DNA from: an uncultured Alphaproteobacteria bacterium | GTDB lineage: Bacteria; Pseudomonadota; Alphaproteobacteria; Rhizobiales; Ancalomicrobiaceae | Direction: 5' to 3' | DNA length: 64,000 nucleotides | Assembly (NCBI GenBank): GCA_937864925.1 | Contig: CALMFH010000155.1 | Location: 32,921 to 96,920 of the forward strand | In this document: in pieces, positions 45,467 through 56,453 of the stretch | Position numbering within the stretch: the first letter of the stretch is position 1 | Layout of the letters: each line of letters starts with the position of its first letter | Made by a program: the position numbers and the translations under genes | Notes under the pieces: model-generated | The model's database searches: none | Told to the model about the DNA's origin: nothing | Seen by the model: only the letters and a program-made list of their open reading frames with translations

Positions 45467-46819
45467 ATGACTCTGCCACGCTATCCCGCCTATCGCGACA
45501 GCGGCGTCGAATGGCTGGGCGAGGTTCCGGCGCATTGGCGGGCAGGTAAGATCATCATGTTCGCGAAGCTCGAATCGGGACACACGCCGAGCCGCCAGCA
45601 TCCGGAATATTGGGAGGATTGCTCGATACCGTGGTTCAGCCTCGCGGATGTCTGGCAGATTCGTGACGGAAACCAGCGCTACGTTTCGGAGACCAAAGAG
45701 CAGGTCAGTGAACTGGGTCTGGCCAACTCATCGGCGAGGCTTCTCCCCAAAGGAACGGTCATTCTGTCTCGAACAGCGTCGGTCGGGTTCTCCGCGATCA
45801 TGGCAATCGACATGGCGACCACGCAAGACTTTGCGAATTGGGTATGCAGTCCAGACCTTCTTCCCGAATTCCTCCAATATGACCTGTCAGGGATGAAAAC
45901 GGAGTTCGATCGTCTGATGATGGGGTCGACACATCAGACGATCTATATGCCGGATATCAGGAAGCTTGCCATCGCCGTGCCGCCGCTCGCGGAGCAGCAC
46001 GCCATCGCCACTTTCCTCGACCGGGAGACGGCGAAGATCGATGGGTTGGTGCGCGAGCAGGAGCGGCTGATCGAGCTTCTCGCCGAGAAGCGCCGCGCCG
46101 TCGTCTCCCACGCCGTCACCAAGGGCCTCGATCCCAACGCCCCCATGAAGGACAGCGGCATCGACTGGCTCGGCGAGGTGCCGGCGCATTGGGAGGTCAT
46201 CCAACTGAAGCGTGACCTCGAATTTCTGACCAGCGGCTCGCGTGGTTGGGCCGAGCATTACGCCGACGACGGGGCGTTGTTCATCCGCATCGGCAACCTC
46301 ACGCGCGACGGCATCGGTCTCGATCTGTCCGACATCCAGCGCGTGGCCGTTCCCGAAGGCGCAGAGGGGGCGCGAACAAGGTTACGGACTGGGGACGTCC
46401 TCTTTTCGATCACGGCTTATCTCGGTTCGGTCGCGGTTGTTCCCGAAGATTTGGAGGAGGCCTATGTGAGCCAGCACGTCGCCTTGGCTCGTTTGCGGCA
46501 ACACAGGTTATTGCCGTCTTGGGTCGCGCTCGTGACGCTCTCCTACGTCGGGTCGACCTATCTCGGAACCCAGGGGTATGGCGGCACCAAGATCCAGCTC
46601 AGTCTCGACGATGTCGCGAATGCGATCATGACCTGCCCACCTCTCGATGAGCAGCGCGTCATCATCGCCTATCTCGACCGGGAGACCTCCAAACTTGACG
46701 TCCTGAAGACCGAAGCCGAGCGTGCCGTCGCCCTCCTGAAGGAGCGCCGCGCCGCGTTGATCTCGGCCGCCGTCACCGGCAAGATCGACGTGCGTGGTCG
46801 GGTCGAGGAGGCGGCATGA
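45467..46819 (+). CDS. hsdS: Type I restriction-modification specificity subunit
   Basis: A 450-residue HsdS with the usual two halves. Each starts with DSGxxWLGEVPAHW (about residues 9-22 and 230-243), followed by a target recognition domain and a conserved helix: PPLAEQHAIATFLDRETAKID for the first half and PPLDEQRVIIAYLDRETSKLD for the second. The two recognition domains differ, so the target is bipartite and asymmetric. The stop overlaps the next gene (ATGA). Confidence 0.95.
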   Translation: MTLPRYPAYRDSGVEWLGEVPAHWRAGKIIMFAKLESGHTPSRQHPEYWEDCSIPWFSLADVWQIRDGNQRYVSETKEQVSELGLANSSARLLPKGTVILSRTASVGFSAIMAIDMATTQDFANWVCSPDLLPEFLQYDLSGMKTEFDRLMMGSTHQTIYMPDIRKLAIAVPPLAEQHAIATFLDRETAKIDGLVREQERLIELLAEKRRAVVSHAVTKGLDPNAPMKDSGIDWLGEVPAHWEVIQLKRDLEFLTSGSRGWAEHYADDGALFIRIGNLTRDGIGLDLSDIQRVAVPEGAEGARTRLRTGDVLFSITAYLGSVAVVPEDLEEAYVSQHVALARLRQHRLLPSWVALVTLSYVGSTYLGTQGYGGTKIQLSLDDVANAIMTCPPLDEQRVIIAYLDRETSKLDVLKTEAERAVALLKERRAALISAAVTGKIDVRGRVEEAA

Positions 46820-48282
46820 CGCTGGCGCGGGATCCCGCCTATCTCGTCAGTCTGGTGCGGGAGCTTTGCGCGCTGCCGAGAGAGACGACGTGGGTCGAGT
46901 TCAAGGTGAACAACGACAGTCCAGAGCGCATCGGCGAGCTGATCTCGGCGCTCTCCAACGCTGCCGCGCTCGAAGGGCGCGAAGCCGCCTATCTCGTGTG
47001 GGGCGTCGACGACGCGACCCATGCGGTCGTCGGCACACGCTTCCGTCCGGCCGAGGCCAAGAAGGGCGCGCAGGAGCTGGAGAGCTGGCTCCTCCAGATG
47101 ACGACGCCGCGCCTCCACATCCGCTTCCACGAGGTCGAGGTCGCGGGCAAGCCGGTCGTGGTCCTGGAGATCCCCAAGGCGAGCGGCCGCCCGACCATCT
47201 TCGGCGGCAGCGAGTACGTTCGGATCGGCTCCATAAGCAAGCCGTTGAAGGATGCGCCGGAGCACGAGCGGGCGCTATGGCGATCGTTCGACACGACACC
47301 CTTCGAGGATCGCCCGGCCGCCACCGATCTCGATGCCGCCGACGCCCTCGCGCTTCTCGACTACGCGGCCTATTTCCGTCTGCTCGGCGTGCCGGTCGCC
47401 ACCGATCAAGCCGGTATTCTGGCGCGGCTCCAGGACGACCGGATGCTGAAGCGCAACGACGCCGGGCGCTGGACGATCACCAATCTCGGCGCCGTGCTCT
47501 TTGCGCTCGATCTGACGAGGTTCCCGAGCCTCGGTCGCAAGGTGTTGCGGCTCATCGTCTACGATGGTCGTGGGCGGCTGCTCACCAGCCGCGAGCACCT
47601 GTTCGCGCAAGGCTACGCCGTCGGCTTCGCCGCGATGATCGACTTCCTTGCGGCGCTCCTGCCCCGCAACGAAGTCATCGGCGCAGCCTTTCGACGCGAA
47701 GTGCCGATGTACCCGGACCTCGCCGTCCGCGAGTTGATCGCCAATGCGCTCATCCACCAGGACTTCGCCGTCTCCGGGGCCGGGCCGATGGTCGAGGTCT
47801 TCGCCGATCGCCTGGAGATCACCAATCCTGGAACGTCGCTGATCGACGTGGCGCGGCTGGTCGACAGTCCGCCGCGCTCACGCAACGAAGCGCTGGCGTC
47901 CTTCATGCGCCGGATCGGCGTCTGCGAGGAGCGAGGCAGCGGTGCGGACAAGGTCGTCTTCGAGACCGAACTCTATCAACTGCCGCCGCCGCTCTGGGAG
48001 CCGCTCGACGGATCGATGCGCGTGACGCTCTTCGCTCACCGCAGCTTCGCCGAGATGAGCCGGGCCGAGCGCATCCACGCCTGCTATCTCCATGCCTGCC
48101 TACGGTTCGTGATGCGCGAGCCGATGACCAACACGACGGTGCGAGAGCGCTTCGGCATCGATCCGAAAAACGCCGCCACGGCCTCGCGCATCATCCGGGA
48201 TGCCTTGGACGACGGGCTGATCAAGCCCTACGACGAGGACCAGTCGAAGCGGCATTCTCGATATCTGCCCTTCTGGGCATGA
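46816..48282 (+). CDS. AlbA_2 (Schlafen-like) domain protein within the hsd operon
   Basis: A 488-residue protein. The N-terminal AlbA_2 domain (about 20-150) begins PRETTWVEFKVNN and includes ALSNAAALEGREAAYLVWGVDD. A winged-helix region (about 180-230) follows, then an ATPase-like C-terminal part of the COG2865 (RecG-like) type: VRELIANALIHQDF resembles a GHKL N box, followed by RLEITNPG. It is coupled to hsdS by ATGA. AlbA_2 proteins are frequent passengers in type I systems and may act as regulators or extra defence; the mechanism is not known. Confidence 0.85.
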   Translation: MTLARDPAYLVSLVRELCALPRETTWVEFKVNNDSPERIGELISALSNAAALEGREAAYLVWGVDDATHAVVGTRFRPAEAKKGAQELESWLLQMTTPRLHIRFHEVEVAGKPVVVLEIPKASGRPTIFGGSEYVRIGSISKPLKDAPEHERALWRSFDTTPFEDRPAATDLDAADALALLDYAAYFRLLGVPVATDQAGILARLQDDRMLKRNDAGRWTITNLGAVLFALDLTRFPSLGRKVLRLIVYDGRGRLLTSREHLFAQGYAVGFAAMIDFLAALLPRNEVIGAAFRREVPMYPDLAVRELIANALIHQDFAVSGAGPMVEVFADRLEITNPGTSLIDVARLVDSPPRSRNEALASFMRRIGVCEERGSGADKVVFETELYQLPPPLWEPLDGSMRVTLFAHRSFAEMSRAERIHACYLHACLRFVMREPMTNTTVRERFGIDPKNAATASRIIRDALDDGLIKPYDEDQSKRHSRYLPFWA

Positions 48283-48284
48283 TC

Positions 48285-48390
48285 CCATTTGACGGCCATT
48301 TGATCGGAGGGGCATGGATGCCCCGGGGTGTTGCGAAAACCGCAACAAATTCAAAGTGGCCCGCAGCGCGCTCCATTTGATGGCCATTTG
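48285..48390. promoter_or_regulatory. Direct repeats and two hairpins before hsdR
   Basis: The 246-base gap before hsdR holds CCATTTGACGGCCATTTG (48285-48302) and again with one change at 48373-48390. Between them are two perfect hairpins: GGGGCAT-GG-ATGCCCC (48309-48324) and GTTGCG-aaaac-CGCAAC (48330-48346). No gene is present. The layout suggests a separate operator or attenuator controlling hsdR apart from hsdMS. Confidence 0.5.
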
Positions 48391-48528
48391 CGGCGGCGAG
48401 ACGAAGAGGGAACATTCGTGGCGAGAACCTCGGTCTCTGCCTCGCGATGTGGCGCGGGTTCGCGTCGAGGTTAAGAAAGCCGAAGCCATGTTGCTTTACG
48501 GGTATCGGAGGCGGGGCGGGAGGTCTCG

Positions 48529-51500
48529 ATGAGCCTGCACAAGGAAGTCGCCTTCGAGATCGGGATCTGCGAGGCCCTGGCGAGGGGCGGCTGGCTCCAT
48601 GCCGAAGGAGACGCCTCGGCCTACGACCGCGAGCGCGCGTTGTTTCCCCCCGACGTCTCGGCCTGGGTGCAGGCGGCGCAGCCCCAAGCCTGGGCCACCC
48701 TGGTGAAGAGCAACGGCGCCAATGCCGAGCGCGTGTTGCTCGACCGGCTCCGTCAACAGATCGACCAGCGCGGGACGCTCGACGTCCTGCGGCACGGGTT
48801 CGAGGTCGTCGGCCTGCGGCATCCGATCGCGATGGCGCAGTTCAAGCCGGCGCTCGCGATGAACCCGGACCTCCAAGCCCGTTACGCCGCCAATCGTCTG
48901 CGTGTCGTCCGGCAGGTGCGGTACCCGCTCGCGAACGAGAACGCGCTCGATCTGGTGCTGTTCCTCAACGGTGTGCCGGTTGCGACCGTCGAGTTGAAGA
49001 GCGACTACACCCAGCGTGTCGAGGACGCCGTCGATCAGTATCGCTTCGACCGCGATCCCGCGCCGAGGGGTAAGGCGCCCGAGAAGCTGCTGTCGTTTCC
49101 GAACGGCGCGCTCGTCCATTTCGCCGTGTCGAACTCGGCGGTGCGGATGACGACGCGGCTTCAAGGCAAGGACACGTTCTTCCTGCCTTTCGACAAGGGC
49201 AACGGCACGGCGGCGGGCAATCCGCCGAACCCGAACGGCGCCCCCACCGCCTACCTATGGGAGGAGGTCTGGGCGCGGGACAGTTGGCTCGAGATTCTGG
49301 GTCGGTACGTCGTCGCCGAACGCGATGCGAAGAGGCAGGTCAAGAAGCTGATCTTCCCGCGCTACCATCAGCTCGCCGCGACGCGGAAGCTGGTCGCCGC
49401 CGTGCTCGCCGAAGGGCCGGGGCAGAAGTACCTGATCCAGCACTCGGCCGGGTCTGGCAAGACCAACTCGATCGCCTGGACGGCGCACTTCCTCGCCGAC
49501 CTGCACGACGGCGCGAACCACAAGCTCTTCGACACCGTGCTGGTCGTCAGCGACCGCACCGTGCTCGACGCCCAGCTTCAGGAAGCGATCTTCGCCTTCG
49601 AGCGAACGGCGGGCGTGGTCGCGACCATCAGGGGGGCGCAAGGGTCGAAGAGCGCCGAACTCGCGGCGGCGCTCGACGGCTCGAAGAAGATCGTCGTCTG
49701 CACGATCCAGACGTTCCCCTTCGCGCTCCAGGCCGTGCAGGAGTTGGCGGCGACCGAGGGCAAGCGGTTCGCGGTGATCGCCGACGAGGCGCACTCGTCG
49801 CAGACCGGCGAGGCGGCCTCCAAGCTGAAGCAGGTGCTGTCGGCCGAGGAGCAGGCGGAACTGGCGGACGGAGGCGAGGTCGGCACCGAAGACATCCTCG
49901 CTGCCCAGATGGCGGCGCGCGCCGACGCCAAGGGCATCACCTTCGTCGCCTTCACGGCGACCCCGAAAGGCAAGACGCTCGAACTCTTCGGACGCTTGCC
50001 CCACCCCGAACTGCCGAAGGGCGAGGGCAATCTGCCCGAACCCTTCCACGTCTATTCGATGCGGCAGGCGATCGAAGAAGGCTTCATCCTCGACGTGCTC
50101 CAGAACTACACGCCCTACAAGCTCGCCTTCAAACTGGCGAACGACGGTGTGGAACTCAGCGAGCAGGACGTCGAGCGCAGCGCCGCCGTCAAGGGACTGA
50201 TGCAGTGGGTGCGGCTGCACCCCTACAACATCTCGCAGAAGGTCCAGATCGTCGTCGAGCACTTCCGCGCAACGGTCGCTCCCCTCCTGGCCGGACAGGC
50301 GAAGGCGATGGTGGTCGTCGCCAGCCGGAAGGAGGCCGTGCGCTGGCAACTCGCGATCGATGCCTACATCAAGGCGCGGGGATACCGGATGCGGACGCTC
50401 GTCGCTTTCTCAGGCGAGGTGCTGGACCTGGAGAGTGGACCGGACCCGTTCACCGAAAACAGCCGGATCCTGAACCCGACGTTGAACGGCCGCGACATCC
50501 GCGAGGCCTTCGCGACCGACGAGTTCCAGATCCTGCTGGTGGCGAACAAGTTCCAGACGGGCTTCGATCAACCGCTGCTGTGCGGGATGTACGTCGACAA
50601 GCGGCTCGCCGGCATCCAGGCAGTGCAGACACTGTCGCGCCTCAATCGCGCCCATCCCGGCAAAGACACGACCTATGTCCTCGACTTCGTCAACGACCCG
50701 GTCGAGGTTCTGAAGGCCTTCAAGACCTATTACGAGACGGCCGAGCTGTCGGCGGTGACGGACCCCAATCTGGTCCTGAACCTGAAGGCGAAGCTCGACG
50801 ACATGGGGTTCTACGACGAGAACGAGGTCGAGCGGGTCGTCCGCGTCGAACTCGATCTCGCCGCGTCGCAGGCCCAGCTCGACGCGGCGCTCTACCCGGT
50901 CGCCGATCGTCTCCTGAAGCGCTTCCGGGCACTTCACGAACAGATCGACGCGGCACGGAGTGCCGAAGACGCGAAGACCGAGAAGGTGGCGAAGGACGAG
51001 ACGGATGCCCTGGTCCTCTTCAAGGCGGACATGGCGACCTATCTTCGGGTCTACGCCTTCCTGTCGCAGATCCTCGACTACGGCTCCACCGCCGTCGAGA
51101 AGCGCGCCATCTTCTTCCGCCGACTGCTGCCGCTCCTCGACTTCGGTCGTGAGCGCGATGGCGTCGACCTCAGCCGGGTCAAGCTGACGCATCACGTCCT
51201 GCACGACCAGGGGAAGCGAACGCTTCCTCTTCCGCAGGGCGAGGCCGAGAAGCTCATGCCCCTCACCGAAGCCGGGGCTGGGGCCGTTCAGGACAAGGCC
51301 CGGGCACTCCTCGACGAGATCATTGCGAGGGTCAACGACCTCTTCGCCGGCGAGATCACCGACGAAGACAAACTCATCTACGTGAACGGCGTCATCAAAG
51401 GGAAGCTGTTGCAATCCGAGATGCTCGTCGAGCAAGCGATGAACAACTCGAAGGAGCAGTTCGGCAACTCCCCAGACTTGGCGCAAGAGATCATGGACGC

Positions 51501-51651
51501 CATCATGGACGCCTTCGCCGCTCACTCCAGCATGAGCAAGCAGGCACTGGGGTCCGAGCATGTTCGGCAGGGCATCCGTGACGCGCTTCTGGGGCCGGGA
51601 CAGCTCTGGGAGGAGCTTCGTGCGCGGGGTAATGTTTCGCCTGCGAGATGA
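48529..51651 (+). CDS. hsdR: Type I restriction-modification endonuclease/translocase subunit
   Basis: A 1040-residue HsdR. The N-terminal nuclease domain has the PD-(D/E)xK-type core ALDLVLFLNGVPVATVELKSDY (about 142-164). Two RecA-like motor domains follow with Walker A HSAGSGKTNS and helicase motif II DEAHSS, then motif VI-like QTLSRLNRAHPGK. The C-terminal helical part binds HsdM. It cleaves unmodified DNA after translocation when complexed with HsdM/HsdS. ATG 48529 follows GGGAGGTCTCG. The length is full, so it is likely active. Confidence 0.95.
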   Translation: MSLHKEVAFEIGICEALARGGWLHAEGDASAYDRERALFPPDVSAWVQAAQPQAWATLVKSNGANAERVLLDRLRQQIDQRGTLDVLRHGFEVVGLRHPIAMAQFKPALAMNPDLQARYAANRLRVVRQVRYPLANENALDLVLFLNGVPVATVELKSDYTQRVEDAVDQYRFDRDPAPRGKAPEKLLSFPNGALVHFAVSNSAVRMTTRLQGKDTFFLPFDKGNGTAAGNPPNPNGAPTAYLWEEVWARDSWLEILGRYVVAERDAKRQVKKLIFPRYHQLAATRKLVAAVLAEGPGQKYLIQHSAGSGKTNSIAWTAHFLADLHDGANHKLFDTVLVVSDRTVLDAQLQEAIFAFERTAGVVATIRGAQGSKSAELAAALDGSKKIVVCTIQTFPFALQAVQELAATEGKRFAVIADEAHSSQTGEAASKLKQVLSAEEQAELADGGEVGTEDILAAQMAARADAKGITFVAFTATPKGKTLELFGRLPHPELPKGEGNLPEPFHVYSMRQAIEEGFILDVLQNYTPYKLAFKLANDGVELSEQDVERSAAVKGLMQWVRLHPYNISQKVQIVVEHFRATVAPLLAGQAKAMVVVASRKEAVRWQLAIDAYIKARGYRMRTLVAFSGEVLDLESGPDPFTENSRILNPTLNGRDIREAFATDEFQILLVANKFQTGFDQPLLCGMYVDKRLAGIQAVQTLSRLNRAHPGKDTTYVLDFVNDPVEVLKAFKTYYETAELSAVTDPNLVLNLKAKLDDMGFYDENEVERVVRVELDLAASQAQLDAALYPVADRLLKRFRALHEQIDAARSAEDAKTEKVAKDETDALVLFKADMATYLRVYAFLSQILDYGSTAVEKRAIFFRRLLPLLDFGRERDGVDLSRVKLTHHVLHDQGKRTLPLPQGEAEKLMPLTEAGAGAVQDKARALLDEIIARVNDLFAGEITDEDKLIYVNGVIKGKLLQSEMLVEQAMNNSKEQFGNSPDLAQEIMDAIMDAFAAHSSMSKQALGSEHVRQGIRDALLGPGQLWEELRARGNVSPAR

Positions 51652-51794
51652 CCTATCAGCTCCTCGCCTCCTTGGCGCAGCCGGATAACGGACGGCCCTT
51701 GAGGACCCCAGGAGGAATGGATATTCGAGGTGGCGTTGTGATTGCTTTCAGAAGGAATACAATCATTTCGGGAGCGAATCGCCAAAGGTGACAT

Positions 51795-53368
51795 ATGGCT
51801 CGCCGGACAATCACGGATTTGGAGATCGCACTGATCAAAGCCATGCACGCGCGAGGCATGGCGAACAAGGACATACAGTTTTTCTTCAATAGGCCCGAGC
51901 GTCCCGTCAATTCCGGGCGGATCTCCGACATTGGTAGTGGGCGCTATGGTCCAGAGGTCCCGCCAGCAACCGACGCGGCAGTGGCCGACTTCGTTTCGGT
52001 ACACGAGTCCGAGGGGACTGTGGCCGCCATTGTTGTTCCGGTTGCCTCGCAATTGGTGGCGGTCTCGGACGATCCGCTCGACCCCGCGCGAATTGCGGGT
52101 ATGTTCGCTCAAGACCCCCACGGAGTTTGGCGCCTCATCGTCGGGGAAACCGATGAGCATGAGTGTAAGGGAAACTTCGGGTTGAGACATCGGGGAGAAT
52201 GGTTGCGTGCCATCGCCGCGCTGTCGAACAATCGCGGCGGCTACATCTTCTTTGGCGTTCACGACAAGGATGGGGCCAACGAAGGCGCCGCGGATATGAG
52301 TTACGCGGTTGTCGGATTGCCCGGGGACGCCTTTCAGAGGGCAGATCCCGCCGATGTCTCGAAGCTGGTACGGAGTGCACTTGACCCAACGCCACGCATC
52401 CGGCTTGGTAGCGCTGAGATAGGTGGCAAGCCAGTCGGCGTCATATACGTCGCCAGCACCCCAGCCGCCCAGTCATCGTGCGCTCTGCAGATGGCAGCAA
52501 CATGCGTGAGGGCGATATATTCTATCGTTACCCAGGAAGCGCCGACCGGATCAAGTATTCTGATCTCCGTGCAATTCTCGATGAACGCGACGCAGCTGCT
52601 CGCCGTGATATTCTTCCTCTAGTTTCGAAATTAATCGAACTCGGGCCGAGGCACGCCTTCGTCGCAGATTTGAAGAACGGCGTGCTCGAAGGGAGCGAAA
52701 GTCAGATTGTCATCGATCCTGCCCTGATCGACCAAATCAACTTCATTCGAGAGGGAAGGTTTTCGGAAATTGATGGTGCACCAACGTTGCGCCTAGTAGG
52801 CGATGTTAAGATTTTCGATGGAGACCATGTCGAGACGCGGGTCGTCAGATCGAACGTCAACCCAGATGCCGTATTGCTCAACTTCTTGAAGAATGAGGCA
52901 GTTGCAGAACCGCTTCAGTACCTAATGCATTCGGCGCACTCTACCAGGGAGTGGCTGCCGGTTTGGTACTATGTTTCTGCCAGCGGCTGTTCAGTCGAAG
53001 AGGTCGTGACTGCTCTGAGAGACGAGCCGGCCAGTCGGCCAGCCCACAGGGATAGTGTTATAGGAAGGCTTCAGGGCAAGTCAACAGCACATAAGCTGAC
53101 CCCTGGACGTCCCCAGCTACTTCTTGCCGATTTCGCGGCCGGACGAGTCGATGAACCTGGAGGAGGAAAAGAGGACAGTGCCTTTGCCTTGGCCGTTCAA
53201 GGGCTGCCGGATGGACAGCGTCATCTTGATCGCATCCGAGAGATACTTCTCACTTGTTTTGAGAGAGCGCAGGGTGAGAGCTCGCAACTAAGGAACCGTC
53301 GAAGCGCTATCTTTCGGGCCGCTTGCCGTCTCGATGAATTGCTTTACCGGCCGCTGCCGACGATTTGA
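51795..53368 (+). pseudogene. Second AlbA_2 domain gene, broken by a one-base deletion
   Basis: Two frames together encode one AlbA_2-type protein of about 524 residues. The first frame (51795-52622) has an N-terminal HTH-like part (RTITDLEIALIKAMHARGMANKDI) and the AlbA_2 core ETDEHECKGNFGL to PVGVIYVASTP. The continuation, RPVIVRSADGSNMREGDIFYRY, lies in another frame and runs on to 53368. Adding one base in the C-run at 52459-52462 restores the whole. No strong slippery heptamer is visible, so this is a mutation, a sequencing error, or phase variation at a short C-run. It follows hsdR by 143 bases. Confidence 0.75.
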
Positions 53369-53418
53369 TTTCCCCAGGAGCAGGTGCCAGGAACCCCAAT
53401 CCTCAGCGCAAGTTCAAG

Positions 53419-53718
53419 TCAACAACGAACTCTTAAGTTCAGGGCTGCTGTCCTTTCGGCTTCGGTTGTAGTTGAGACGAAGGCCCTCAGTTCTACGCCG
53501 GGGGTAGCTGATCCCAAGCCATGTCCCGATCGAAATACCTTGATACCCCATTCGGGGGGAAGGTTGCGTAGAGCCCGCTGAACGCTCCGCAACTGACCGG
53601 CAGTGTAGCCTTCTCCGTAGATCGTTGTCGCCAGCTCACGACTGGTCACATCCTTCCCGTCACCAGCGAAGACGGCGTCACGAATGGCAAGCATCAGTCG
53701 ACCTGGACCCCGGCTCAT
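53419..53718 (-). CDS. Small protein of unknown function, possibly DNA-binding
   Basis: A 99-residue protein. The middle segment DVTSRELATTIYGEGYTAGQLRSVQRALRNLP looks like a winged-helix DNA-binding fold, but no family is recognised. Its start overlaps the stop of the upstream ribbon-helix-helix gene in ATGA. The pair is probably co-translated and could regulate the right-end module of the island. It converges with the broken AlbA_2 gene. Confidence 0.55.
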   Translation of the reverse strand: MSRGPGRLMLAIRDAVFAGDGKDVTSRELATTIYGEGYTAGQLRSVQRALRNLPPEWGIKVFRSGHGLGSATPGVELRAFVSTTTEAERTAALNLRVRC

Positions 53719-53990
53719 ATCTTGTCCAGCTTGGTCTTGAGTGCTCTCTCTAGAATCTTAAGGCGCTCATTAGTCGCTGTGGCGTGCCCGCGAAGCTCGG
53801 TTCTTAGGCTCTCAATCTCATTTGCAAGCATTCTATCTGATGGTTTCCCATCGAAACTTGAGGAAAAACTCCACTCTAGGCGCATTCTTATTTCTGCGTT
53901 CAGGGACCGACCGGCGTCGGCTGACGCTTGTTGGAGGGAGGCTTTCAGGGCTTCAGGCAGACGGAGGCTGATGGGGTCGGACTTGGACAT
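53715..53990 (-). CDS. Arc-type ribbon-helix-helix regulator
   Basis: A 91-residue protein. The N-terminal 45 residues match the Arc family (ISLRLPEALKASLQQASADAGRSLNAEIRMRLEW): a strand for DNA contact followed by two helices. The remainder (MLANEIESLRTELRGHATATNERLKILERALKTKLDKI) looks like a coiled coil that could join dimers. It is divergent from another ribbon-helix-helix gene across an operator-rich gap. Confidence 0.8.
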   Translation of the reverse strand: MSKSDPISLRLPEALKASLQQASADAGRSLNAEIRMRLEWSFSSSFDGKPSDRMLANEIESLRTELRGHATATNERLKILERALKTKLDKI

Positions 53991-54010
53991 GCGCCGCAGT
54001 GTATCAGCGT

Positions 54011-54060
54011 GTAGCCGTCTTGACTACGTTGTTTGCATCAACTACAAACGTAGCCGTTTG
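54011..54060. promoter_or_regulatory. Operator region between the divergent ribbon-helix-helix genes
   Basis: GTAGCCGTCTTG at 54011 recurs as GTAGCCGTTTG at 54050. Between them are imperfect inverted arms CTACGTTGTTTG and CTACAAACGTAG. Ribbon-helix-helix proteins bind such short tandem boxes. The region is AT-rich and probably holds both promoters of the excision/maintenance switch. Confidence 0.5.
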
Positions 54061-54084
54061 TAATACGAATATCGGAGCATGCTC

Positions 54085-54243
54085 ATGAGGTCGCCTGCAC
54101 CCACTTCCGTTCGCATCCCGGGTGACATCCGGGAATGGCTCGATGCGCAGGTGAAGAGAAACGGCAGTTCCAATTCGAGCGAGATCGTCCGCGCGCTTCG
54201 TGAGCGGATGGACCGCGTGAGCGGCGACGAAGTGGCTGCCTGA
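54085..54243 (+). CDS. Small Arc/CopG-like ribbon-helix-helix protein
   Basis: A 52-residue protein with the ribbon-helix-helix pattern: strand TSVRIPGDIREWL, then helices AQVKRNGSSNSSEIVRALRERM. ATG 54085 has GGAG seven bases upstream (54074-54077), a better spacing than the in-frame ATG at 54079. It precedes the excisionase and integrase genes on the same strand and is the likely partner or rival of the divergent Arc-type protein in controlling excision. Confidence 0.72.
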   Translation: MRSPAPTSVRIPGDIREWLDAQVKRNGSSNSSEIVRALRERMDRVSGDEVAA

Positions 54244-54535
54244 ATGTTTGCAGTCAATGGTAAACCGCGAGCACTTAAAAGTTGCCTGATGTCGTTCTCG
54301 CAGGTGTGGCGCTCTGCTCGGGAGGGCAAATGGTCAAGTTCAGCTGCGTTAAAGTACCGCCTTCAGTGGCTCGCCTCTACACTGAACAAGAAGCTGCCGA
54401 CTGGCTTGGGGTGTCCATCTACAGTTTGCGCCGGATGAGGAAGGAACGGCAGATCGGCTTTGTCCCTGTCGGAAGGCAGGCAAGGTATACGGATGACGAT
54501 CTCGCCGAATACATCAAGAGTTCGAGTAAGGCTCC

Positions 54536-55754
<1,219 letters not shown>

Positions 55755-55881
55755 GAACCGATCGGCGCCGCCCATCGGGACCGGGCGGCGAGGTCGCTCT
55801 ATAGCGAGGTCGATCCGGTCACGCAAGCCCGGATGTCGGGTGGCGGGAGAGTTTCTCCCCGCGTGGCGGCGACGGGGTGCG

Positions 55882-56250
55882 TCAGGCGGCGAGCAGCTTC
55901 TCGACCTCACGCACCAGATCACGCAGGTGGAACGGCTTGGAGAGGACCTTGGCGTCCTTCGGGGCCTGACTGTCGGGATTGAGGGCGACGGCGGCGAAAC
56001 CGGTGATGAACATCACCTTGAGATCGGGATCGAGCTGGGTGGCACGGCGGGCGAGTTCGATGCCGTCCATCTCCGGCATGACGATGTCGGTGAGGAGCAG
56101 GGTGAAGGGCTCCTCGCGCAGCCGCTCGTAGGCGCTCTTGCCGTTGTCGTAGGAGACGACATCGTAGCCGGCGTTGGCCAACGCCTTGGCCAGGAAACGA
56201 CGCATGTCGTTGTCGTCCTCGGCGAGGATGATGCGCGCCATCGGGTCCAT
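55882..56250 (-). CDS. cpdR: Single-domain response regulator CpdR
   Basis: A 122-residue receiver-only protein. Visible are acidic pocket LAEDDND, phospho-acceptor Asp55 (LLTDIVMPEMDG), FITGFAAVALN and LSKPFHLRDLV. These segments agree with CpdR of Hyphomicrobiales, where the unphosphorylated protein directs ClpXP to cell-cycle substrates. It ends in Ala-Ala. The open frame reaches 56544, but ATG 56250 (MDPMARI) or 56241 (MARI) is the start; GGAAAGAG supports 56250. Confidence 0.88.
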   Translation of the reverse strand: MDPMARIILAEDDNDMRRFLAKALANAGYDVVSYDNGKSAYERLREEPFTLLLTDIVMPEMDGIELARRATQLDPDLKVMFITGFAAVALNPDSQAPKDAKVLSKPFHLRDLVREVEKLLAA

Positions 56251-56453
56251 TCTGTACTCTTTCCGGGTCAGCTCGAAGATCGGTCCATTGAGACCGATCG
56301 CGGTAAATATACGGTGAAATCGCGTGCTCGCCACCGACGGTTCGCCGCGCGGACGACCGGCTGTGGACAGAGGGGGCGGGAGAAGGGCAACATGGCGGGC
56401 CGTCGGGCGAGGTCGACACCGGGTCGCGACCGGCGGGAAAGGAGGGGTGCGGG

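Noticed and set aside
52459..52480. Programmed -1 frameshift in the second AlbA_2 gene
   Set aside because: There is no strong X-XXY-YYZ heptamer and no obvious downstream pseudoknot. A single-base deletion or read error in the C-run is simpler.
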